13,243 nt of DNA from an uncultured Bacteroidales bacterium (GTDB taxonomy: Bacteria > Bacteroidota > Bacteroidia > Bacteroidales > UBA932): the NCBI GenBank assembly GCA_904501835.1, contig CAJGBW010000042.1:1-13243 (forward strand), read 5' to 3'. The notes under the pieces were generated by a model. That model did not search any database. It was not told the origin of the DNA and saw nothing but the letters and a program-made list of their open reading frames with translations. Position numbers and translations under genes: made by a program. This document shows positions 7,766 through 13,243 of the stretch, piece by piece. Position 1 is the stretch's first letter, and every line of letters begins with the position of its first letter.

Positions 7766-8344
7766 ATGGCGGATAATTATTTAGAGAAACGCTACGAGGA
7801 AGTATTCGGAAGAAAAGAGACTCAAAAAGTTTCCCCGAAAGCTTCTTTGGATAATTTGCTCGTTAAGGATATACAGGAGTTTGAATTTGATAACCAGTAT
7901 AAGATTCATCCTCGTCAATTGGATACCCTTGTGTCGGTCAATACCCGCTCCGCGTCGGGGGCAGCCAACGGAACGCTGCGCTTTCGCCTCGTGTGGGAAG
8001 AAGGGGAGTTGAATTTGATGCGGACTGCGCTGTCCGGATCAAGCGAATCCGCTGTGCTGTCCGGACAAATGGCGCCCTCCTATATTCTCTTGTGTCCGGC
8101 TTCTGAACACGCTTCTGTGGATATGCTTCAACTCGGAATGTGTGTGCAAAATATGAAATTGAAGGCCCTGGAAATGGGATTGGCGCTCCGCTTGTATACT
8201 TCTTTTTCTCCCTCTTTGTTGCAACAGATTCAACAGTTTCTTCAGTTACCCTTATGCCCTTGTATAGTGTTGGGTATAGGAAAGCCCTCCCACACAAATG
8301 CAGAAGGGCTTCCTGTCGCTACTTTGTCTGATTTGAAGCTTTAG
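7766..8344 (+). CDS. small nitroreductase-like protein with eroded FMN-binding motifs
   Basis: 192 residues. The overall pattern recalls a Bacteroidetes nitroreductase-family protein that begins MADNYLEKxYEE and is of similar length. Seen: the N-terminal MADNYLEKRYEEVFGRK (1-17), then HPRQLDTLVSVNTRS (48-62) and TLRFRLV (70-76). A C-terminal helix VDMLQLGMCVQNMKLKALEMGL (118-139) corresponds to the nitroreductase segment that is usually D-x-G-x-x-x-Q-N-x-x-L-x-A-x-E-x-G-L. Where relatives have an R-S-x-R motif contacting FMN phosphate, this protein has DIQEFEF (35-41). The usual SA(K/R)NQQ loop is SGAANGT (64-70). It may therefore bind flavin weakly or not at all, though I judge this from memory of the family. 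The start is supported by AAGGA 8 nt upstream. It diverges from glpA and converges on the propeller gene with 12 bp between the stops. Family call moderate; enzymatic role unproven. Confidence 0.7.
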   Translation: MADNYLEKRYEEVFGRKETQKVSPKASLDNLLVKDIQEFEFDNQYKIHPRQLDTLVSVNTRSASGAANGTLRFRLVWEEGELNLMRTALSGSSESAVLSGQMAPSYILLCPASEHASVDMLQLGMCVQNMKLKALEMGLALRLYTSFSPSLLQQIQQFLQLPLCPCIVLGIGKPSHTNAEGLPVATLSDLKL

Positions 8345-8356
8345 AGAGGCGGATTT

Positions 8357-9424
8357 CTATTTTTGTCCGACTTCAACGAAAGGAGTTTCCTCTCCGGTCC
8401 ATCGGTATAGAATATTATCGCTCGAATAGCGTTTTTTACCCGTTTGAGGGTCGATAACGCGGGCGCTGATGGCGATATACCACAAATTTTTCTCCACCTG
8501 GCATATACCGGTGCTGCCATGCTTGAAGAACCAAGCCTTTTTGACAGACATTTGTTTTTGTTTGCCTTTGATATAGGGAACGCGCTCCAAATGTGCCTTG
8601 AAGGGCTTTTCATGCATATCGATAGAGAATACGTCGTAATTGGGATATTGGGATTTCCAGCCGTGATATACGCATAGGAGTATTTGGTGATTCTCGCTGT
8701 CGTAGGCCATATTCTGAACGCCCCAATCGGTGTTGCCCGTCATCACAAAATAACGCTCGGGATTTTTGGCAAGCCCTTTTCGTATGTCTTTTAATTGATA
8801 GCGAAGGATGACCTGATAATCGTTGTCGTGGCGCAAGGTGTCAGAGTAAATACCGTAGGCTACATATAAATAGTTTTTGCCACCCACTTTTCCGAATTCG
8901 GGAGCGACGCACATACCATCCATGCCCGAACAACCAAAACGGTGTTTCAACCATTTCCCATCCACTTGCACGGAGTCTTGATAATCTTTCAAGACCTCAT
9001 CGACCTTGATTTTCTTGGCAACTTTCTCGAAAGGAACATTGCGTCCTTTGATGGCATCTACGTCAAATTCAACAATATAGAAGTTCGATTCTGTGTAAAA
9101 ACTCGCCCCCAATCCTTTTGAGATGGAACGACCGATGGCGTCATTTTTTTCTTCCAAAGAGGCATAGACTTTTCGATTCTCCTTGTCAAAAGTCATGGCG
9201 CCCAGATGACCGTGAATCTTATCCACGCTGCCGATGATTTCGCCCTCGTGGTTGGCTATGACAAAACTGGTGGTAAATGATAGGAACAAGTGATTTTTGA
9301 CATTGTCATAGGCAATGCCTTGAACGTGTCTGTCTTGTTCATCAATAAAGATTCGAGAGGGATAGTCGGCCCAAGCGCTGATGGCGATAAGAGTCAGACT
9401 CAATACGCAAATCAATCTTTTCAT
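8357..9424 (-). CDS. secreted protein of unknown function, probable beta-propeller
   Basis: I chose the ATG at 9424 (355 residues) rather than the upstream in-frame ATG at 9472. The chosen start gives a clear signal peptide, MKRLICVLSLTLIAISAWA, and sits 4 bp after the rluA-like stop, whereas the longer form would add a charged, proline-rich leader and overlap rluA. The predicted mature protein begins DYPSRIF. No lipobox is seen. Visible repeats of the type G-x-x-(Y/F)-D-x-x-N-x-x-(L/V/I)-(F/Y/L)-x-S occur at about 35-50, 74-90 and 236-252, with weaker copies at 169-190 and 304-319. This is the blade-like spacing of SMP-30, YVTN or phytase-type propellers. A conserved-looking FGCSGMDGMC (163-172) has two cysteines that could be a disulfide or metal site. 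There is no T9SS C-terminal signal, so periplasmic location is likely. I do not recognise a named family. It is probably the last gene of the mutase-rluA cluster. Confidence 0.75.
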   Translation of the reverse strand: MKRLICVLSLTLIAISAWADYPSRIFIDEQDRHVQGIAYDNVKNHLFLSFTTSFVIANHEGEIIGSVDKIHGHLGAMTFDKENRKVYASLEEKNDAIGRSISKGLGASFYTESNFYIVEFDVDAIKGRNVPFEKVAKKIKVDEVLKDYQDSVQVDGKWLKHRFGCSGMDGMCVAPEFGKVGGKNYLYVAYGIYSDTLRHDNDYQVILRYQLKDIRKGLAKNPERYFVMTGNTDWGVQNMAYDSENHQILLCVYHGWKSQYPNYDVFSIDMHEKPFKAHLERVPYIKGKQKQMSVKKAWFFKHGSTGICQVEKNLWYIAISARVIDPQTGKKRYSSDNILYRWTGEETPFVEVGQK

Positions 9425-9428
9425 AATC

Positions 9429-10778
9429 TTATAATTTAAATTCAATTTTTTCGTGGGTGGCGGGATGCTCAAATGCGAGATAATCCGCCGTCAGTTGGAG
9501 GGTGGGATGTTCGCAAAATTCGGGCTTGCTTTGTACGCCGCCATAAAGAAAATCACCTTTAATAGGACGGCCAAGTCCTTGAGGGTGAGCACAATGCACG
9601 CGTAGTTGGTGGGTGCGACCCGTCAGGGGAGTCAAACGCACCAGACATTCTCCTTCGGGCGTAGTTTCCAGCACTTCGTAGAGAGTCTGTGCGCTTTTTC
9701 CTTGCTCAAAATCAACTTTTTGACGAGGTCTTTCGTAATAATCCGGCATAATCGGGAGGTTGATTTCACCTTGGCTTTTTATCGGGGCTCCCGCAATCAA
9801 AGTCGCTAAATAACTTTTTTTTGTCTGTCGGTTTTCGAATTGTCTTTGAATGGCTTTCTGCGTCAGAATGTCTTTGGCGAAAACAATCAGACCACGTGTA
9901 TCCATATCCAAACGATGACAGGCATAGAGCGTTTGTGTAAACTGCTTTTCCATACGCTCCTGCAATGATTCTTGTCCGGTTTTTCCGGGGACGGACAGCA
10001 TGCCGGAGGGTTTGTCAGCAACGATTAACCATTCGTCCTGGTAGCAAATCCGGTATTCGTGCTTTTCCAGTTCGTGTTCCAATTCCAAACCTTGCAGCAT
10101 AAATTCAAGCAAGGGACCACATTTCCCGGTGCAAGATGGGTAGAAATGTCCTTGTATGCGTGGCTCTTGTGTGGGAGAGGCTCCGTACCAAAATTCTCCG
10201 CATGCGAGGGGTTTCATGTCGTTGAGGTAGGCATATTGTAGGAGTTTGGGTAGTGCACAATCTCCTGTCCCTCCGGGAGGAACCAACCCCTTGTCGGCAA
10301 AAATCTCCGCAATGCTCGACCGTTCGCCCCGTGCATTCAGCACCTTGTATTGCTGGAAAATCCACTCTTGCAGGGCGATGGAACGCGCTTTTCTCTCTTG
10401 CTTAAGTTGCGCGATTGCCTGGGCGTCCGTGCTTTCTTTAATCAGCTTGTTGAGACGGACAATCTGTGCTTCCTCCTGTTTGAAATAGCCCTGTGGGTCC
10501 GTTAAATCAAAAATGGGAGGAACGAATCCCGGCAAATGAGCTTTCCCGCCAACCAATCCGGAAAAACCATATAGCAGTTGTGTCTGACTGTCTTCTCCGT
10601 TTTTGTCTGCTGTCGGTGATTTTTCCACCCATAGCACTCCCAACATCTTGCCTTCGCTCAAAACGGAGTCCCATTCGGCATTTTCCTGAATCTGCGAAAT
10701 AAGAAACTCCGCAGCCTCTTTTATATAAGGATGCGGAGCGTATCTGAACGGATTGTTAAATGTCTTGGGTGTCAACAT
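9429..10778 (-). CDS. RluA-family RNA pseudouridine synthase with long N-terminal extension
   Basis: 449 residues. The C-terminal half (about 240-449) is a RluA-type pseudouridine synthase, which turns specific uridines in rRNA or tRNA into pseudouridine in the cytoplasm. Seen: DEWLIVADKPSGMLSVPG (248-265), the catalytic motif HRLDMDTRGLIVFAK (288-302) with D291 as nucleophile, and PLTGRTHQLRVHCAHP (384-399). The first ~235 residues are not catalytic. They contain a charged, probably coiled-coil stretch (about 100-145), PPGGTGDCALPKLLQYAY (167-184) and CGEFWYGASP (193-202), with C216 and C220 spaced C-x3-C. This extension is also known in a gammaproteobacterial and Bacteroidetes subgroup of RluA enzymes. 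The target RNA site cannot be read from the sequence, so I give no gene symbol. It begins 33 bp after the mutase stop with no clear Shine-Dalgarno, and ends 4 bp before the propeller gene, so one transcript is likely. Confidence 0.9.
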   Translation of the reverse strand: MLTPKTFNNPFRYAPHPYIKEAAEFLISQIQENAEWDSVLSEGKMLGVLWVEKSPTADKNGEDSQTQLLYGFSGLVGGKAHLPGFVPPIFDLTDPQGYFKQEEAQIVRLNKLIKESTDAQAIAQLKQERKARSIALQEWIFQQYKVLNARGERSSIAEIFADKGLVPPGGTGDCALPKLLQYAYLNDMKPLACGEFWYGASPTQEPRIQGHFYPSCTGKCGPLLEFMLQGLELEHELEKHEYRICYQDEWLIVADKPSGMLSVPGKTGQESLQERMEKQFTQTLYACHRLDMDTRGLIVFAKDILTQKAIQRQFENRQTKKSYLATLIAGAPIKSQGEINLPIMPDYYERPRQKVDFEQGKSAQTLYEVLETTPEGECLVRLTPLTGRTHQLRVHCAHPQGLGRPIKGDFLYGGVQSKPEFCEHPTLQLTADYLAFEHPATHEKIEFKL

Positions 10779-10811
10779 TTAATCTGTGCTGTGTTCGCAG
10801 ACAAGCGGAGC

Positions 10812-12485
10812 CTATCGAGCAAACTGTGCTTTGAGTGTGTCAATTTTAGCGACAGCATCTTCACCGTGGGCACCAAAATAGAATTTGATTTTGGGCTCGG
10901 TGCCGGAAGGACGTACGGAAACGACGTCACCAGCCTCGCTGAAGAACTGAAGTACATTGCTCTTGGGAAGACCGGTCTTTTCGGGCTCGTTGTAGTCAAT
11001 TACTTTGATAACAGGGGAGCCGGCCAAGTCTTTGGGAGGATTCTGGCGGAAATCGGCCATGATGCCGGCAATCTCTTCTACACCGGATTTTCCTTTGCGT
11101 ACCAAAGATACCAGGCCTTCGCGGTAGATGCCGTACTCCTGATAAATCTGATCCATCAATTGGTAAAGCGTCATACCTTGCTCGGCAGCCCAGCAAGCAC
11201 ATTCTGCAATGATACAGCAAGCTACCGGAGCATCCTTGTCGCGTACGAATTCACCCACATTGAAGCCGTAGCTTTCCTCACCACCGCAGATGAAGGTTTT
11301 GTTGCCCTCGTTGGCTTTGATAACCTCTGCGATATATTTGAATCCGGTGAGTACATTGAATACTTCTACGCCAAATGAGTTGGCGATGGCGCGCAACAAT
11401 TCCGTGGTAACAATGGTCTTCACGATATATTGTTTGCCATTGAGCTTGCCCAGTTCTTTCCAGCGTTTCAAAATGTAGTAGGTCATCATCGCTGCGGTCT
11501 GGTTGCCGTTGAACAGAACCATCTGACCTTCATTGTTTCTTACAGCGATACCTACGCGGTCTGCGTCAGGGTCGGAAGCCATCACAAGGTCGGCACCCAC
11601 TTCATTGGCTTTTTCAATCGCCATCTTCAAAGCACCGGGCTCTTCGGGATTGGGAGAATCAACGGTAGGGAAATTACCATCGTTGATATCTTGCTCTGCT
11701 ACATGATATACGTTCTCAAAACCCATCTTCTGAAGGGCCATGGGGACGATTTTAACACCGGTTCCGTGCAAAGGCGTATAGACAAATTTAATCTTGTCCT
11801 GCTGTGCCTTAACGGCTTCGGGTGAAAGCATCAATGAAAGAATGTCGCTCAAGTAGGATTCGTCCATCTCGGCACCCATTTGCTCAATGAAACCGGCTTT
11901 TGTTCCCTCATCTGCGGTAAATTTAACCATAGAGGGGTCGGTGATGGCAGCCACTTCAGCTACGACGTCTTTATCCACGGGAGAGGTAATCTGTCCACCA
12001 TCTGCCCAGAATACTTTGTAGCCATTGTACTCTTTAGGGTTGTGAGATGCGGTTACCATAACACCGGCGGTCGCTCCTTTCTTGCGGATGGAGTAACTGA
12101 GCTCGGGAGTGGGACGGAGGGATTCAAAAATATATACATTCAAGCCGTTGGCAGATAGTACGTCGGCTGTGATTTTGGCAAACTCCTGGCTGTTGTTGCG
12201 GCTGTCGTAGGATACGCACACGCTGATGGAGTCTCCTTTTACTTGTTTCTTTATATAGTTGGCAAGACCTTGTGTGGCCATACCTACCGTGTATTTGTTC
12301 ATTCGGTTGGTGCCTACGCCCATGATTCCGCGAAGTCCGCCCGTACCGAATTCAAGGTTGCGGTAGAATGCATCTTCCAATCCTACAGGATCTTCGGCTT
12401 GCATTTTACGGATTTCATCTTTGGTTTGGGCATCAAAATTGCCATTGAGCCAGGCATTTACAGTGTCAAGAAATGTTTTTTCCAT
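10812..12485 (-). CDS. phospho-sugar mutase (phosphoglucomutase / phosphomannomutase)
   Basis: 557 residues of the alpha-D-phosphohexomutase superfamily, a little shorter than the ~580 I recall for Bacteroides homologues. It interconverts hexose-1- and hexose-6-phosphates through a phosphoserine, feeding glycogen, nucleotide-sugar and glycan synthesis. All four family motifs are intact: GVMVTASHNPKEYNGYK (141-157) with phosphoserine S147, the Mg-binding DPDADR (305-310), the sugar-specificity loop GGEESYGF (401-408), and the phosphate-binding RPSGTEPKIKFYF (525-537). An N-terminal LEFGTGGLRGIMGVG (44-58) is the usual substrate-loop segment. GEES with this length points to the PgcA/PGM2-like group, which can act on glucose, mannose or other pentose or hexose phosphates, so I leave the substrate open. 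It has its own promoter and diverges from the zinc peptidase gene. It is probably the first gene of a cluster with the pseudouridine synthase and the propeller protein. Confidence 0.93.
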   Translation of the reverse strand: MEKTFLDTVNAWLNGNFDAQTKDEIRKMQAEDPVGLEDAFYRNLEFGTGGLRGIMGVGTNRMNKYTVGMATQGLANYIKKQVKGDSISVCVSYDSRNNSQEFAKITADVLSANGLNVYIFESLRPTPELSYSIRKKGATAGVMVTASHNPKEYNGYKVFWADGGQITSPVDKDVVAEVAAITDPSMVKFTADEGTKAGFIEQMGAEMDESYLSDILSLMLSPEAVKAQQDKIKFVYTPLHGTGVKIVPMALQKMGFENVYHVAEQDINDGNFPTVDSPNPEEPGALKMAIEKANEVGADLVMASDPDADRVGIAVRNNEGQMVLFNGNQTAAMMTYYILKRWKELGKLNGKQYIVKTIVTTELLRAIANSFGVEVFNVLTGFKYIAEVIKANEGNKTFICGGEESYGFNVGEFVRDKDAPVACCIIAECACWAAEQGMTLYQLMDQIYQEYGIYREGLVSLVRKGKSGVEEIAGIMADFRQNPPKDLAGSPVIKVIDYNEPEKTGLPKSNVLQFFSEAGDVVSVRPSGTEPKIKFYFGAHGEDAVAKIDTLKAQFAR

Positions 12486-12508
12486 TTTTTCAAAAATTAT
12501 CAGTAAGG

Positions 12509-12540
12509 CAAAAATAGTAAATTCTCCCTAATTATTGAAA
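12509..12540 (-). promoter_or_regulatory. candidate promoter of the phospho-sugar mutase cluster
   Basis: On the minus strand TATTTTTG (12516 to 12509) matches the Bacteroidetes -7 element. TTTC (12540 to 12537) lies 20 bp upstream in the place of the -33 TTTG, as in the glp promoter. Transcription would begin about 12500, leaving a leader of only ~15 nt, AT-rich and without a Shine-Dalgarno sequence, which is common in this phylum. Pattern-based call. Confidence 0.5.
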
Positions 12541-12548
12541 AATAATGC

Positions 12549-12556
12549 TAAATTTG
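12549..12556 (+). promoter_or_regulatory. candidate -7 promoter element of the zinc peptidase gene
   Basis: TAAATTTG matches the Bacteroidetes -7 consensus TAnnTTTG exactly. It lies 21 bp before the ATG at 12578, so the leader would be short. No good -33 partner is visible at the usual spacing, which lowers the confidence. Confidence 0.4.
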
Positions 12557-12577
12557 TGAACGATTAAAGATGATTCT

Positions 12578-13243
12578 ATGAATATTTGGTTGATAATGAT
12601 CTTGGTGATGCTTGCCAGTTATTTGGTGCAAGCCACCTTGAATGCGAAATTTGACAAGTACTCCAAAGTGCCCAACCGCGCTGGTTTGACCGGGGCGGAT
12701 GTAGCGCGTAAGATGTTGAAAGATTGCGGTGTAGAGGGTGTGGAAGTGACTTGCATAGGCGGACGTTTGACCGACCATTTCAATCCGAAGGATATGACGG
12801 TAAACCTGAGTGAGGGAGTATATCATTCCAACTCGATTGCGGCGGCAGCCATTGCGGCTCATGAGTGTGGTCATGCCATTCAACACGCACAAGGATATGC
12901 GCCCCTTCGTATGCGTTCGGCGTTGGTGCCGGTGGTGTCCTTTTCCAGCAGCATCGTGCAATGGGTCTTGTTGGCCGGTGTGTTGATGGTGAATACATTC
13001 CCGGCCGTGTTGTGGGCGGGAATCGTTTTGTTTGCCTTTACGACGCTCTTTTCCATTGTGACGCTTCCGGTGGAAATCGACGCCTCTTCTCGCGCCGTTA
13101 TGTGGTTGGAATATGCCGATGTGGCAGAAGGGGAGACCCGTGCGATGGCAAAAGACGCCTTGAAATGGGCGGCCTACACCTATGTTATTGCTGCCTTGGG
13201 CTCATTGGCGACCTTGTTTTATTACATTTCCCTGGCTAATAAC
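12578..13243 (+). CDS. neutral zinc metallopeptidase, YugP family (3' end outside window)
   Basis: 222 codons are open to the last base of the window with no stop. The family is usually about 225-230 residues, so only a few residues should be missing. It is a membrane-bound zincin-like peptidase (Pfam Zn_peptidase_2). Seen: an N-terminal transmembrane helix (1-20), the Y-S-K-V-x-N segment (28-33), GGRLTDHFNPKDMTVNLS (61-78), the zinc-binding AAHECGHAIQHAQ (93-105) with H95, E96 and H99, two hydrophobic segments (about 116-164), and LPVEIDASSRAV (163-174), where E166 is a plausible third zinc ligand. A last hydrophobic helix (about 200-220) runs into the window edge. The physiological substrate is not known. 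The ATG was chosen because it starts the hydrophobic helix directly and lies 21 bp after a -7 promoter element. It diverges from the mutase gene across 92 bp. No Shine-Dalgarno is obvious. Confidence 0.9.
   Translation, partial: MNIWLIMILVMLASYLVQATLNAKFDKYSKVPNRAGLTGADVARKMLKDCGVEGVEVTCIGGRLTDHFNPKDMTVNLSEGVYHSNSIAAAAIAAHECGHAIQHAQGYAPLRMRSALVPVVSFSSSIVQWVLLAGVLMVNTFPAVLWAGIVLFAFTTLFSIVTLPVEIDASSRAVMWLEYADVAEGETRAMAKDALKWAAYTYVIAALGSLATLFYYISLANN

Noticed and set aside
8279..8313. Inverted repeat near the end of the nitroreductase-like gene (GGAAAGCCCT at 8279-8288 and AGGGCTTCC at 8305-8313)
   Set aside because: The stem has a one-base bulge and a 16-nt loop, lies inside coding sequence, and is followed by no T-run on either strand, so it is not a convincing terminator.
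8345..8356. Possible bidirectional terminator between the convergent stops
   Set aside because: Only 12 bp separate the stop codons and no hairpin with a T-run is visible there; the 6-bp GAGAGG/CCTCTC pair (8344-8349 and 8389-8394) has a 39-nt loop.
9425..9472. Upstream in-frame start of the propeller gene at 9472
   Set aside because: It would overlap the rluA-like gene by 44 bp and place a charged proline-rich stretch before an otherwise clean signal peptide.
12548..12961. Minus-strand open frame of 137 codons opposite the zinc peptidase gene
   Set aside because: It is fully opposite a gene with an intact zinc-binding motif and membrane helices, and its own translation shows no recognisable domain. 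It is a shadow frame.
1..13243. Search for mobile elements, defence systems, CRISPR arrays, tRNAs or phage genes
   Set aside because: No transposase or integrase motif, no terminal inverted repeats, no regularly spaced repeats and no clover-leaf-like sequence was found. The content is core metabolism and housekeeping.

Overview
The window looks like ordinary chromosome from an anaerobic member of the Bacteroidetes, most likely the order Bacteroidales. The pointers are the gene families (a PG_1098-like THUMP methyltransferase, a RluA-type synthase with a long N-terminal domain, a YugP-type zinc peptidase), the scarcity of Shine-Dalgarno sequences, and promoter elements of the Bacteroidetes type (TAnnTTTG at -7) in both divergent intergenic regions. 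I see no mobile element, phage gene, tRNA, rRNA, CRISPR array or long repeat. The window is coding almost throughout, and the two largest gaps (about 120 and 92 bp) are the divergent promoter regions.

Left part (1-7643). The 3' end of a RecD-like helicase gene on the plus strand runs into, and overlaps by 59 bp, the end of a long minus-strand operon. Read in its own direction, that operon is glpA, glpB, glpC, glpT and a THUMP-like SAM-dependent methyltransferase. GlpABC is the anaerobic respiratory glycerol-3-phosphate (G3P) dehydrogenase. GlpA oxidises G3P to dihydroxyacetone phosphate, and GlpB and GlpC pass electrons towards the menaquinone pool. GlpT imports G3P in exchange for phosphate. 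The genes are packed with a 2 bp gap, a 26 bp overlap, a 22 bp gap and a 1 bp stop/start overlap, so they are probably one transcript. No glpK, glpF, glpQ or glp regulator lies in the window.

Middle part (7644-9424). A 122 bp divergent promoter region separates glpA from a small plus-strand gene for a nitroreductase-like protein whose flavin-binding motifs look eroded. That gene converges, with only 12 bp between stop codons, on a gene for a secreted, probably beta-propeller, protein of unknown function.

Right part (8357-13243). A minus-strand cluster runs phosphoglucomutase/phosphomannomutase, RluA-family pseudouridine synthase, secreted propeller protein, with gaps of 33 and 4 bp. Divergent from the mutase is a membrane-anchored neutral zinc peptidase (YugP family), cut by the window end very near its natural C-terminus.

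I found no convincing new biological system. The best leads are the propeller protein with visible internal repeats, the degenerate nitroreductase that shares its promoter region with the glp operon, and the RNA/protein methyltransferase coupled to the end of that operon.
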